Positions 1-9,312 of a DNA stretch of 64,000 bases are shown piece after piece (position 1 is the first letter of the stretch; every line of letters begins with the position of its first letter). The stretch spans positions 186,001 to 250,000 of the forward strand of contig NZ_LMZQ01000004.1 in assembly GCF_001442625.1 (NCBI RefSeq), in the 5' to 3' direction. The DNA is from Pedobacter ginsenosidimutans. GTDB taxonomy: Bacteria > Bacteroidota > Bacteroidia > Sphingobacteriales > Sphingobacteriaceae. The notes beneath the pieces are model-generated. The model was not told where the DNA came from, searched no databases, and saw only the letters and a program-made list of their open reading frames with translations. A program made the position numbers and the translations under genes.

Positions 1-825
1 TCGCTGCGAAATACCTACATAACTACTTAGGTTAATCTTTGTATCGCCGCTTACTCCCTTTTTTGTTGTAATTAAAATTACACCATTGGCTGCTCTCGAA
101 CCATAAATGGCCGCGGCAGATGCATCTTTTAATACATCGATTGATTCGATATCGTTCGGATTAATACCAGCCAGATAATTGGTACCAGTACCTGTTCCAG
201 GCGGAACAAAATCATCAGAAGCTTGGGGTACCCCGTCTACCACATATAGTGGTGACCTTACGGTATTAATCTGATCGTAACTGGTGCTACCTGTTGAGTT
301 ACCCCTTACAGAAACGGTTGGTGCTACACCAGGTTGGCCACTAAAATTTTGAACATTTATACCGGCAAGCCTACCCTGCAATAGTTGATCGAAGCTCGCA
401 GCCGGTAAATTTGCCAGCTCTTTGCCTGAAATACTGGAAATAGAAGCCGTAGATTTTTTCCTGGTTATTTTCTGATAACCAATAAGTACCACCTCATCCA
501 GCGTCTTATTGTCATCCTGGAGAGAAAAGTTTATGATGCCGCTTGCCGTAATTGTTTTTTCAACGGTAACGAAACCAACTATCCTGGCAACCAGGACAGC
601 TTTATCGCTCTGTACAGCGATTACAAACTTGCCTTCGCTGTTAGTAGAAGTACCGTTTTTTGTCCCCTTTTCCAATATAGATACCCCAGGGATGGGTTTG
701 TCATTTTGATCTAAAACGGTACCTTTTATTGTTTTCTGCGCAAAAGCGAGCCAGGGAATGAGTAAATAAAAGAATGTTGCCGTCAAAAATTTCACATACG
801 GATGCCTTGTAGAAGTTTTTTCCAT
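1..825 (-). CDS. SusC/RagA-family TonB-linked outer-membrane protein, N-terminal part (truncated by window edge)
   Basis: The first 275 codons of a gene that continues past base 1. The ATG (823-825) is followed by a basic stretch, a hydrophobic segment and a signal-peptidase site after about residue 27 (LAFAQ). Then comes a carboxypeptidase-regulatory-like domain (KGTVLDQNDKPIPGVSI, roughly residues 30-115), and a TonB plug with the SusC hallmarks LYVVDGVP and AAIYGSRAANGVILITTKKG. The family imports glycans or peptides with a SusD partner, which would lie outside the window. The class is certain; the substrate cannot be told. Confidence 0.93.
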   Translation of the reverse strand, partial: MEKTSTRHPYVKFLTATFFYLLIPWLAFAQKTIKGTVLDQNDKPIPGVSILEKGTKNGTSTNSEGKFVIAVQSDKAVLVARIVGFVTVEKTITASGIINFSLQDDNKTLDEVVLIGYQKITRKKSTASISSISGKELANLPAASFDQLLQGRLAGINVQNFSGQPGVAPTVSVRGNSTGSTSYDQINTVRSPLYVVDGVPQASDDFVPPGTGTGTNYLAGINPNDIESIDVLKDASAAAIYGSRAANGVILITTKKGVSGDTKINLSSYVGISQR

Positions 826-1197
826 TGATGATTAGTTAGTTAGGTTTGATTATCAACTAAAAGTATCAACTTTTTTAACTGCCATTTAACAGCTTTTTAG
901 CTAAATGAAACCATATTTTAACTTAAAAAATTAACATTATTTAACATTTAACCCTGTACAACCTTCCTTACTCAACCAAAAACATGCTCCTATTGCGCAT
1001 AATGGCACTTTAAAACAAAATAAGTCATATTTTCAATCATTTTCGAAACACATTCTGCTAATTAATTAGCATATGAATTTTTATATTAAATATTTGAAAA
1101 AATCTAAGAATAGTTGCCACTAAAACGTTAAACTAATCTTTTAGTAATCCCTAACCGCCAAATCGAAAATCCCCATAAACATATATTATTTCATGCT
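826..1197. other. Divergent intergenic region without a recognised gene
   Basis: An AT-rich spacer between the leftward SusC gene and the rightward iron operon. No ORF of convincing coding quality was seen. It must hold the promoter of the SusC gene, but no clear TAnnTTTG box could be assigned. Confidence 0.5.
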
Positions 1198-1218
1198 ATT
1201 TAGAATAATTCAAAATAA
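1198..1218. promoter_or_regulatory. Fur-like box 1 upstream of the iron operon
   Basis: The core TTTAGAATAATTCAAAA is an imperfect dyad (TTTaGAAT-A-ATTCaAAA). It is almost the same as a second copy 59 bases downstream. It ends just before the proposed -33 element, where a repressor could block polymerase. The Fur assignment is inferred from the dyad and the siderophore-receptor genes that follow. Confidence 0.6.
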
Positions 1219-1219
1219 T

Positions 1220-1250
1220 TTGGATAATAAGATTTTCTATCGTTATTTTG
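1220..1250 (+). promoter_or_regulatory. Probable promoter of the iron-uptake operon
   Basis: TTG at 1220-1222 and TATTTTG at 1244-1250, 21 bases apart, resemble the Bacteroidota -33 and -7 elements; the -7 box is one base short of TAnnTTTG. It lies exactly between two Fur-like dyads. Transcription would start near 1255, giving a leader of about 30 bases. Confidence 0.5.
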
Positions 1251-1256
1251 CGGCTG

Positions 1257-1277
1257 TTTAGAATTAATCCAAATAAA
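1257..1277. promoter_or_regulatory. Fur-like box 2 at the probable transcription start
   Basis: TTTAGAATTAATCCAAA matches box 1 at nearly every position and keeps the dyad symmetry. It overlaps the expected transcription start and ends seven bases before the ATG. Two sites flanking one promoter suggest tight, possibly cooperative, repression in iron-replete cells (inference). Confidence 0.6.
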
Positions 1278-1284
1278 TACTATC

Positions 1285-3723
1285 ATGCTTAAAATCAAAC
1301 TTTTCAGTTTAACATTTCTCTTAACTTTTACCAGTACACTTTGCTTTGCCCAGCAATTTTCGACCATAAGTGGCACTGTTACCACTTCTGATGGTAAACC
1401 TGCTGCTTATATTTCGGTTGGTTTAAAAGGAAAAGGCATGGGGAATGTAACCAATGAAAAGGGTATTTTCGAAATCCAGAGAGTTAAACCAGGATCTTAT
1501 ACCTTAAGGGTATCGGCTGTTGGTATCCAAAACATAGAAAAACAAGTAGTTATTACTGCTGGCGAAAACAAAACGGTTGATTTTGTAATCAATCAGAATT
1601 CAAATCAGCTTAATGAGGTAAATATTAATCAGGGCGTAAATAAGTATATCGCTAAGAAAAGTGAATTTGTTTCAAAAATGCCCCTAAATAATTTGGAAAA
1701 CCCTCAGGTTTATACCACGATTACGAAAGAAACAATGGCCGATCAGCTTGTATTTTCGGTTGATGATGCAGCCCGGAATGCAACCGGTGTTCAAAAAATG
1801 TGGGAAGCAACCTCCCGTGGAGGTGATGGTGGTGCTTATTACGCATCAAGAGGTTTTATTGTACAGGCTAAACTGAGAAATGGAATTGCTGGTAACGTAA
1901 CCGGCCGTAACGATGCTGCTAACTTAGAAAATGTAGAGTTTATTAAAGGCCCATCTGCTACCTTATTCGGTAGTACATTAACCTCATATGGTGGTCTAAT
2001 TAACCGCATAACCAAAAAACCTTTCGAAGGAATGGGAGGTGCGGTAAGCTTTTCGACAGGTAGCTACGATTTTAACCGGGTTAGCACCGATTTCAATTTT
2101 CCTGTTGATAAAGATAACCACATTTATGCCCGGTTAAATACTTCTTACAATTACAAAGGCTCTTTCCAGGAGAATGTTTACGACAAAGGCTTCTTTATTG
2201 CCCCTAGCTTGTCATATAAAGTAAACGATAAATTAGACTTTGTTTTCGATGCTGAAATTGCCAACGGTAAAAGCACCCTAAAACCTTTCGTTTTCTTCTA
2301 TTTCCCCGTAAAAGACCTTGGTTTTGATAGGGCGGATCAATCTGGCATACCTTACGACAAGTCCTTCACCGCTGATGCGATGAAGCAGAAATACAACAGC
2401 TCAAACTTCTTCGGGCAGGCTAATTACAAGTTTAATGATAATTGGTCGTCACACACCAGCTTTTCAAGCAATTATAGTTTTTCCAACGGCCGTGGCACTT
2501 ATTTATTCTTAGTCCCAAACAACTATCCTCCATTGGGCAACCCAACGGCTGCACCAGGTGCGGATTTGATATCAAGAGCAGATCAATCAACCGATAATAG
2601 TAAAATCTTCACCTACGAAGTACAGCAAAATTTTAATGGCACTTTTAACTTAGGTTCGGTAAAAAACAGAATGGTTTTAGGCCTGGATTATTTACGCCAG
2701 AACTCCGATCAACTGTTTTATTCGATCGACACTTTTGATCTGACCAAAAAAGACGGAACCGGTGCCAACTACAATAATTTTACCGAAGCTAATTTAGCAG
2801 CATTTTATGCGGCACTTCCTAATGTCCCTAAATATCCATATAACTTCAAAACCAATACATACAGTGCTTATGTTTCTGATGTGATTAATTTAACAGATAG
2901 GTTAATCGCCTTAGCTGCCTTAAGAGTAGACAGGTTTGATAACAAAGGTAATTCTGACCGTGCAGGTTCGGCTCCAAAAGGTGCTTACAAACAAACTGTT
3001 TTTTCTCCAAAATTCGGTTTGGTATTTCAGCCGATTAAAGATCAGCTATCATTATTTGCCAATTACCAGAACGGCTTTAACAACTTAAACGGTATAGATT
3101 ATCAAGGTAATGCTTTTAAACCAGAGCAAGCGAACCAAATTGAAGGCGGTGTTAAAACAAACATCTTTAATGGCAAGCTAACAGGCTCTGTATCTTACTA
3201 TTATATTAAAGTTAAAGATATTGTTAGGGGCTATAACGGAGACCCATCAAATCCAAATGCACAAATACAGGATGGTAATAAAATCAGCAAAGGTATCGAA
3301 GCTGAAATTATTGCAAACCCGGTTAACGGCTTAAATATTATTGCAGGTTTCGCTTATAACGATAACCATTTAGAAAATGCATCACCAGATGTAGAAGGTA
3401 GAAGAGATGCTTATTCGGCAGCACCCTACTCAGCAAATTTATGGATCAGTTATAAATTCGCTACAGGATCACTTAAAGGTTTTGGATTGGGTGCCGGCGG
3501 TAATTATGCAAGCGACAATAAAATTGTAAACAGTGTGAGTCAGGGCGTATTTATATTACCTGCTTATGAAGTTTTCAATGCCTCGGTATTTTATGATCAT
3601 CATAGGTTCAGACTTGGTGTTAAAGCAGACAATTTTACCAATCAAAAATACTGGACAGGTTACAGCACGATGAACCCTCAGGATCTGAGAACCTTTACCG
3701 GAAGTGTTACTTACAAATTCTAA
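1285..3723 (+). CDS. TonB-dependent siderophore receptor
   Basis: An 812-residue outer-membrane receptor for TonB-powered uptake of a ferric chelate. A signal peptide ends near residue 23 (LCFAQ). A carboxypeptidase-regulatory-like domain follows (about 27-110, SGTVTTSDGKPAAYISVGLKGKG), then the plug (about 130-245, with NVEFIKGPSATLFG and GGLINRITKKP, typical of siderophore receptors), then a 22-strand-type barrel ending in a terminal Phe (VTYKF). It is the first gene of an operon; the next receptor starts 26 bases on and shares the same layout. Two Fur-like boxes precede it, so iron repression is likely. Ligand unknown; haem or another metal chelate cannot be excluded. Confidence 0.92.
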   Translation: MLKIKLFSLTFLLTFTSTLCFAQQFSTISGTVTTSDGKPAAYISVGLKGKGMGNVTNEKGIFEIQRVKPGSYTLRVSAVGIQNIEKQVVITAGENKTVDFVINQNSNQLNEVNINQGVNKYIAKKSEFVSKMPLNNLENPQVYTTITKETMADQLVFSVDDAARNATGVQKMWEATSRGGDGGAYYASRGFIVQAKLRNGIAGNVTGRNDAANLENVEFIKGPSATLFGSTLTSYGGLINRITKKPFEGMGGAVSFSTGSYDFNRVSTDFNFPVDKDNHIYARLNTSYNYKGSFQENVYDKGFFIAPSLSYKVNDKLDFVFDAEIANGKSTLKPFVFFYFPVKDLGFDRADQSGIPYDKSFTADAMKQKYNSSNFFGQANYKFNDNWSSHTSFSSNYSFSNGRGTYLFLVPNNYPPLGNPTAAPGADLISRADQSTDNSKIFTYEVQQNFNGTFNLGSVKNRMVLGLDYLRQNSDQLFYSIDTFDLTKKDGTGANYNNFTEANLAAFYAALPNVPKYPYNFKTNTYSAYVSDVINLTDRLIALAALRVDRFDNKGNSDRAGSAPKGAYKQTVFSPKFGLVFQPIKDQLSLFANYQNGFNNLNGIDYQGNAFKPEQANQIEGGVKTNIFNGKLTGSVSYYYIKVKDIVRGYNGDPSNPNAQIQDGNKISKGIEAEIIANPVNGLNIIAGFAYNDNHLENASPDVEGRRDAYSAAPYSANLWISYKFATGSLKGFGLGAGGNYASDNKIVNSVSQGVFILPAYEVFNASVFYDHHRFRLGVKADNFTNQKYWTGYSTMNPQDLRTFTGSVTYKF

Positions 3724-3749
3724 TTAAAAACAATAATAAATATTAAAAA

Positions 3750-6167
3750 ATGAATAAAATTAAACCCATTAGTTTAGCGTTCATATGCTCTCTCTTTAGC
3801 TTATTTTCATTTGCACAACAATTTGGAACAATAAAGGGAAAGATTAGCACCTCTAATGGAAAACCAGCGGCCTTTATTTCAATTGGTTTAAAGGGCAAGG
3901 GTCAAGGCACTACATCAGATGATAATGGTTTATACACCATAAACCGTGTTAAAGCCGGAACTTATATAATTAAAGCTTCTGCAGTTGGCATCGACGCATC
4001 AGAAAAAAGCATTACGATCGTTGCAGGTGAGACTAAAATTATCGATTTCGTATTGAAAGAAAATGATCAGGCGCTGGAGGAAATTACGATAGCGGGGATT
4101 AATCAAAAATACAAAGTAAGCTTGCCTTCTGCCACACTTAGATTAAACGAACCACTACTAGAGGCACCGCAAAACATTCAAATTGTAAGTAATGGAATCC
4201 TTAAAGACCAGCAGATCATTAGCATGAGCGATGGGTTGATTAGAAATGTAAGTGGTGCAGTTCGCCTTGAACACTGGGGAGATATGTACACCAATATTTT
4301 AATGCGCGGATCGCAAATTCAGGCCATGCGTAATGGTTTCAATGTGGTTTCTTCTTACTGGGGACCATTAACCGAAGACATGAGCTTTGTTGACCATATT
4401 GAATTTGTTAAAGGTCCTGCCGGATTTATGCTTGGCAATGGCGATCCAAGTGGAATGTATAACGTGGTGACCAAAAAACCTACTGGTTTAAACCAGGGCG
4501 AGGTTTCATTTACTGCTGGAAGCTTCGATTTATACCGTACAACAATTGATCTTGACCATAAGCTAACAGCTGATGGCAAATTCTTATTCAGGTTAAACGC
4601 AGCTGCACAAAATAAGGGATCGTTTAGACCATTCGAACAAAATGATCGCTACAGTTTTGCTCCCGTATTAAGTTATCAAATAACCCCGGGCACCAAGCTA
4701 ACAGCAGAGTATACTTTGCAAAATGCAAAAATGACCGAAGTAGGTTCTTATTATATTTTTAATACAGCCGGGTATGCCAGCTTACCAAGAGAGTTTACTT
4801 TAACACAACCTGGGGTACAGCCTACCCGAATCAACGACCATAGTTTAACATTGAACCTAACACAACAACTAGGTCAGAATTGGAAATTAACTGCACAGGC
4901 AGCTTATTACAAATACTTACAAAATGGCACAAGCTCATGGCCATCGGCAGTATATCCAAATGGTACCATTATTCGTAATGTTGGGATATGGGATGCTGAA
5001 AGTAGCATGAAATTAGCGCAGTTATTTGTGAATGGAACGGTTAAAACTGGCGGTATTGTACATCGCATTTTAGCTGGTTTTGATGGTGGTAAGAAAAATT
5101 ATATGGCCGATTGGGGTCAGTCTCACGATTTAGATCTCGCCAGTTCTCCATTTAATTTATACAACCCTAATTATGGCTTCCCGTCAAACGGTTATCCAAA
5201 CTTTGATCGTATTACTCCATTAGAACAAAGGGCTATTGCAGCAGGAGGTTTAATGGATCAAAAATACTTAAGCGGTTATGTTCAGGATGAATTAGGCTTT
5301 TTCGATAATATTGTTCGTTTAACCCTTGCAGGTCGTTATACTTATGTAAGTCAATCGGCCTGGGGTGGTTCTCCTGATAAAGCCAAACACGTAACACCAA
5401 GAGTTGGCTTAAGCGTATCGGTTGATAAAAATACTTCTGTTTATGCGGTTTACGATGAAGCTTTTACCCCACAAACTGGTTTTTTCCGTGATGGTGGCAC
5501 CGCAAAACCCATTACTGGTAACAACAAAGAGTTTGGCATCAAAAAAGACTGGTTTGATGGTCGTTGGAACACCACACTATCCGTTTATAGAATTACCAAA
5601 CAGAATGAGATTACCGGAGATCCACTTAACAAGGCGAGAGAAACTTTTAGCATTGTAATTGGCGAAAAAAGAGCACAAGGTATGGAGTTTGATATCCGTG
5701 GTGAATTGGCCAAAGGATTAAACTTAATTGCAAACTATGCCTATACCGATGCGAAGGTAACAAAGGTAGCAGATGGAGTTGAAGGCGTTTTTGTAGGTCA
5801 GATCGTACCAGGTTTTTCAAAACATACCACTAATGCATGGTTAACCTATTCACTACAGAATGGCCTGTTTAAAGGTGCAGGGATTTCTGGAGGTTTTACG
5901 TACCTGGCTGGTAGAGCAGTAGGAACATACAGCGGAGAAAACGCCAACGAAAATCTTCCTGATTATTTTAAACTGGATGGCGGTTTATTCTGGTCGCATA
6001 AAAAAATAAAAATAACCGCAAATGTATTTAACATTTTAGACAAGTATTTGTATAGTGGTGCGTATTACACCAACTACTGGAATGCTCCAAACTACGATCT
6101 ACCAGTCTACTCATGGCAAGCCGAAGCACCAAGAAACTACAGAGTAAGTGTAGCCTATAAATTTTAA
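3750..6167 (+). CDS. TonB-dependent siderophore receptor, second in tandem
   Basis: An 805-residue receptor built like its upstream neighbour: signal peptide (FSFAQ), regulatory-like domain (KGKISTSNGKPAAFISIGLK), plug (HIEFVKGPAGFMLGNGDPSG, MYNVVTKKPTG) and barrel with a C-terminal VAYKF. The N-terminal 90 residues closely resemble the first receptor, but the plug and barrel differ strongly. This fits duplication followed by change of ligand. The GNGDPSGMYNVVTKKP segment is characteristic of FhuE/FpvA-type ferric-siderophore receptors. It starts 26 bases after the previous stop, so the two are co-transcribed. Confidence 0.92.
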   Translation: MNKIKPISLAFICSLFSLFSFAQQFGTIKGKISTSNGKPAAFISIGLKGKGQGTTSDDNGLYTINRVKAGTYIIKASAVGIDASEKSITIVAGETKIIDFVLKENDQALEEITIAGINQKYKVSLPSATLRLNEPLLEAPQNIQIVSNGILKDQQIISMSDGLIRNVSGAVRLEHWGDMYTNILMRGSQIQAMRNGFNVVSSYWGPLTEDMSFVDHIEFVKGPAGFMLGNGDPSGMYNVVTKKPTGLNQGEVSFTAGSFDLYRTTIDLDHKLTADGKFLFRLNAAAQNKGSFRPFEQNDRYSFAPVLSYQITPGTKLTAEYTLQNAKMTEVGSYYIFNTAGYASLPREFTLTQPGVQPTRINDHSLTLNLTQQLGQNWKLTAQAAYYKYLQNGTSSWPSAVYPNGTIIRNVGIWDAESSMKLAQLFVNGTVKTGGIVHRILAGFDGGKKNYMADWGQSHDLDLASSPFNLYNPNYGFPSNGYPNFDRITPLEQRAIAAGGLMDQKYLSGYVQDELGFFDNIVRLTLAGRYTYVSQSAWGGSPDKAKHVTPRVGLSVSVDKNTSVYAVYDEAFTPQTGFFRDGGTAKPITGNNKEFGIKKDWFDGRWNTTLSVYRITKQNEITGDPLNKARETFSIVIGEKRAQGMEFDIRGELAKGLNLIANYAYTDAKVTKVADGVEGVFVGQIVPGFSKHTTNAWLTYSLQNGLFKGAGISGGFTYLAGRAVGTYSGENANENLPDYFKLDGGLFWSHKKIKITANVFNILDKYLYSGAYYTNYWNAPNYDLPVYSWQAEAPRNYRVSVAYKF

Positions 6168-6233
6168 TTAAATCAATCAGGAGCAATTGGATCAGATCAA
6201 TTTCTCCTGGTTTTAAAACCCAACCCAGAAAAC

Positions 6234-6944
6234 ATGAAAACTAAAATCTCATTACTATTTTTCTTCCTAGCCTTTAGCATTTCGAGTGCATTTGCACATG
6301 CTTTATGGATAGAAACCGCCTCAACAGGTAAAAAAGGACAAGCACAGGAAGTGAAAGTTTTCTTCGGAGAATACGAGAGCAACGAACCTGACTCAGCCGC
6401 AAAATGGTTTAGCAATTTAAAACAATTCAGCCTGGTGTTAACAGCTCCAAACGGAACAACTAAGGTTTTAACCACTGCTCCTGATATACGTTTCTTTAAA
6501 GCCAGTTTCACTCCAGATCAGGATGGTACTTATAAACTTTCTGTAGTTCATGAGGTTGCTGACGTTTATGAAAAAGCTAAAATTGAATATTATGCTTTTG
6601 CTGATGTGGCTGTAGGAAATTCAAAAATAAACACGGCTTTCCCTGCAACTGCAGCATTAACCATCAGGCCAGATAAACATGCTTTAAAAGTGGGTGAAAC
6701 CTCGGTTCACCAGGTAATCTACAACAAAACACCTTTTGCAAAGCAAAAGTTAACTGTTGTAAATGCAGCGCGAAAAGCACAGCCTATTGAAACCGATGCA
6801 GAAGGAAAATTCACTTTCAAACCAGAGCAAAAAGGAAATTATTTTCTGGAAGCTTTTACAGAAGATAAAACACCTGGAAATTTAAATGGAAAAGATTATG
6901 ATAAAGTTTGGCATTTGGTAACCTACACTACTGAAGTTAAATAA
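6234..6944 (+). CDS. DUF4198-family periplasmic protein
   Basis: 236 residues with a clear signal peptide ending AFA, so the mature chain probably begins with His (HALWIET). Beta-rich domains follow (about 25-120 and 135-236). Proteins of this family are often found near TonB receptors and metal uptake genes, and a mature N-terminal His is a plausible metal ligand (inference). It sits 66 bases after the second receptor and is followed by a hairpin, so it may mark the end of the most abundant transcript. Its role is probably binding or handing on the metal or siderophore in the periplasm; no activity is established. Confidence 0.75.
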   Translation: MKTKISLLFFFLAFSISSAFAHALWIETASTGKKGQAQEVKVFFGEYESNEPDSAAKWFSNLKQFSLVLTAPNGTTKVLTTAPDIRFFKASFTPDQDGTYKLSVVHEVADVYEKAKIEYYAFADVAVGNSKINTAFPATAALTIRPDKHALKVGETSVHQVIYNKTPFAKQKLTVVNAARKAQPIETDAEGKFTFKPEQKGNYFLEAFTEDKTPGNLNGKDYDKVWHLVTYTTEVK

Positions 6945-6969
6945 TCGAAATTTTTATAAAAATTTAAAG

Positions 6970-7004
6970 CCAATTAGCCTTAAAAAAGGTTAATTGGTTC
7001 TTTT
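6970..7004 (+). terminator. Intrinsic terminator or attenuating hairpin inside the iron operon
   Basis: CCAATTAGCC (6970-6979) pairs with GGTTAATTGG (6988-6997) over ten pairs including one G-T. An eight-base loop separates them and a T-rich tail follows (TTCTTTT). It lies between the DUF4198 and PepSY genes, so read-through may set a lower level for the downstream genes. Confidence 0.65.
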
Positions 7005-7022
7005 ATTCATATAGCTTTGCTA

Positions 7023-8228
7023 ATGGCACTAACAAAAACATCAACCAAATCAAAAAATAAGAAATCGCGTTTAAGGCGGATAAGCGACTGGCTGCACCTA
7101 TGGCTGGGTATCGCATCTGGTTTAATTGTACTGATGTTAGGCGTTACCGGGTGTATTTATGTTTTTCAAAAAGAAATTACCGAACTCATTCACCGCAAGG
7201 AGATTTTTGTAGAGGTTCCATCAAATCCAAAAACGCTACCATTAAGTGTACTACAGGCCAATGCCGAAAAAGCTTTGGGGAATAAAAAGAAAATCACCTT
7301 TGTTTCTGCGTATAGAGCACCAGAAAGGGCATGGGAACTTGGCGTTTATAAACCTGGCAACCCTAATGCATTCTGGTATTTCGATTCTATAGATTATTAC
7401 GATGTTGTACTGATTAACCCTTATACCGGAAAAGTAACTTTAGTTTCCGATTATAAATATGAGTTTTTTGGGGTGGTTAAAATGATCCATTGGAGTTTGT
7501 TGATCAATCACCCCATTGGCCAGCAGATTATCGGATGGTCTACCTTCATTTTTGTATTTCTCCTCATTTCTGGAATGGTGATGTGGTGGCCTAAAAACCT
7601 CAAAAAATCAAACTTCGATAAGAGCTTTAAAATAAAATGGAAGGCCAAGTTTAAACGCATAAATTACGACATGCACAATGTGCTGGGTTTTTATGTAATG
7701 CTGATCTGCCTGATGCTGGCCTTAACCGGCCTGGTTTGGGCATTTCAATGGTTCCAGACCACGGTTTACGTAGTAGCCTCGGGAAGTACAACGCCTCCAA
7801 AAGTAGTAGAAGTTAAATCAGATTCAACCAAAACCATTACTGCAATTCCTTTTGATATTGCTTTTGAGCAAGCCAAAAAAATATTTAAAAATGAAGATCG
7901 CATTGCCATGTCGCCTGCCAATGGCGGTTCAGCAACCATTTACGCCACAGGATACCGGGGCAAGGAGACGTTTTGGAATTACGACGTACTTCAGTTCGAT
8001 CAGTACTCGGGCAAGTTATTGCATAGAACATACCAATCAGAAAAAAATGCTGGAGAAACGGTAATTGGCATGAACTACGATATCCATGTAGGTGCCATTT
8101 TAGGATTAACCGGAAAAATAATGGCATTTTTTGCCAGTTTAATTGCAGCAAGTTTACCCATAACCGGATTTATCATCTGGTGGGGGAAAGGAAAAAAGAA
8201 AAAAAATACCGCAGTGGCGGAAAGCTAA
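7023..8228 (+). CDS. PepSY-associated TM-helix protein, putative ferrisiderophore reductase
   Basis: 401 residues starting at ATG 7023; a TTG six bases earlier is a poorer start. After a basic N-terminus it has four transmembrane segments (near 27-50, 160-190, 225-245 and 360-388) with a PepSY-like region between the first two. Conserved His residues lie at the membrane edges (WLHLWLGI, KMIHWSLLINHPIGQQ, DMHNVLGFY, YDIHVGAILGLTG), the pattern expected for haem ligation in PiuB/FsrB-like iron-regulated membrane proteins. It would reduce ferric siderophore at the inner membrane so iron can be released. Position in the siderophore operon supports this; biochemical role is inferred. Confidence 0.85.
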   Translation: MALTKTSTKSKNKKSRLRRISDWLHLWLGIASGLIVLMLGVTGCIYVFQKEITELIHRKEIFVEVPSNPKTLPLSVLQANAEKALGNKKKITFVSAYRAPERAWELGVYKPGNPNAFWYFDSIDYYDVVLINPYTGKVTLVSDYKYEFFGVVKMIHWSLLINHPIGQQIIGWSTFIFVFLLISGMVMWWPKNLKKSNFDKSFKIKWKAKFKRINYDMHNVLGFYVMLICLMLALTGLVWAFQWFQTTVYVVASGSTTPPKVVEVKSDSTKTITAIPFDIAFEQAKKIFKNEDRIAMSPANGGSATIYATGYRGKETFWNYDVLQFDQYSGKLLHRTYQSEKNAGETVIGMNYDIHVGAILGLTGKIMAFFASLIAASLPITGFIIWWGKGKKKKNTAVAES

Positions 8229-8251
8229 GTATACCCTAATTAATAATAAAA

Positions 8252-9190
8252 ATGAAATTTTTAAACCTAATTTTAGTATTAACTGGTTTGATTACTCTTA
8301 ATACTAATGCACAAACAAAAGTCGACTCTCCGGAAGAAAAACTAGAAAAGGATAGAAAAGCAATAAAATCATTGGCTGGTTTTTATGAAGTGAATTTCAA
8401 CTACGGTGAAGTTACCGCTCCAGATCCAAACTACAAATTCAGTAAGCCTTACGAAAGCCATGGCAACGAATGGGCAGAGATTATTGTTGATGAACCTAAA
8501 AGAATTGTAATTCAACACATGCTGGCCATTAACGATACCACGGTTATTAAACACTGGCGCCAGGATTGGACCTATGAAGACACCAACATTATGCTTTATA
8601 CCGAAGGTAATGCGTGGAAAAAGGGCAATTTAACACCAGCTGATGTAAAAGGAAAATGGACGCAAAAAGTTTATCAGGTTGATGATAGTCCACGTTACCA
8701 GGGTTACGGAACATGGAGCCACGTTGGTGGTCACGATTCTTGGTCGAGCGAAACAGATTCTCCACTACCAAGAAGGGAGTCTACTGTGCGTAAAGATTAC
8801 AATGTATTAAACCGTGGCAGCAGAATTACCATTACTAAAAACGGTTGGATGTTTGAACAGGACAATAAAAAAATAGTGCGTTCTGCTGATGGCGATAAAC
8901 TTTTAGCTGTTGAAAAAGGTTACGAGGAATTTACAAAAATAGACCCTAAAACTTTTGCATATGCGCAAAAATGGTGGGCCAGCCAGCAAACTTATTGGGC
9001 AGATGTACGTGGTGTTTGGGCTGATATTATTGGTTCGCAAAACACATTCAAAGTACAAACAATGGCAAATGGCAAATTGCTTTACGAAACACTTTTTAAC
9101 CTTGGCGACCAATCTATTAAAGAAAAATGGACAGCAAGCCAGAACAAAGAAAAAATCAAAACAGCTTTACAGCCTTATCTGGTAAAGTAA
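8252..9190 (+). CDS. DUF6607-like secreted protein of the iron operon
   Basis: 312 residues, signal peptide ending near residue 20 (LNTNAQ). The mature part is rich in Trp and Tyr (GWGQ-like runs: YQGYGTWSHVGGHDSWSS, KWWASQQTYWADVRGVWADI) and has no membrane segment, so it is periplasmic or surface-bound. It starts 23 bases after the PepSY gene and looks like the last gene of the operon. The family name is from recall of its conserved features and its function is unknown. Its place in the operon suggests a role in iron-chelate use. Confidence 0.7.
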   Translation: MKFLNLILVLTGLITLNTNAQTKVDSPEEKLEKDRKAIKSLAGFYEVNFNYGEVTAPDPNYKFSKPYESHGNEWAEIIVDEPKRIVIQHMLAINDTTVIKHWRQDWTYEDTNIMLYTEGNAWKKGNLTPADVKGKWTQKVYQVDDSPRYQGYGTWSHVGGHDSWSSETDSPLPRRESTVRKDYNVLNRGSRITITKNGWMFEQDNKKIVRSADGDKLLAVEKGYEEFTKIDPKTFAYAQKWWASQQTYWADVRGVWADIIGSQNTFKVQTMANGKLLYETLFNLGDQSIKEKWTASQNKEKIKTALQPYLVK

Positions 9191-9312
9191 AACAATTGTT
9201 TTTATAGTGAATGGTTGATGGTTAATGGCAATGGCCGGTTAACTGTCAACCATTTTTTATTTGCATTTACCGCCATGCTGTCCCGGACGTTCGAGATCAG
9301 CATCTATTAAGA

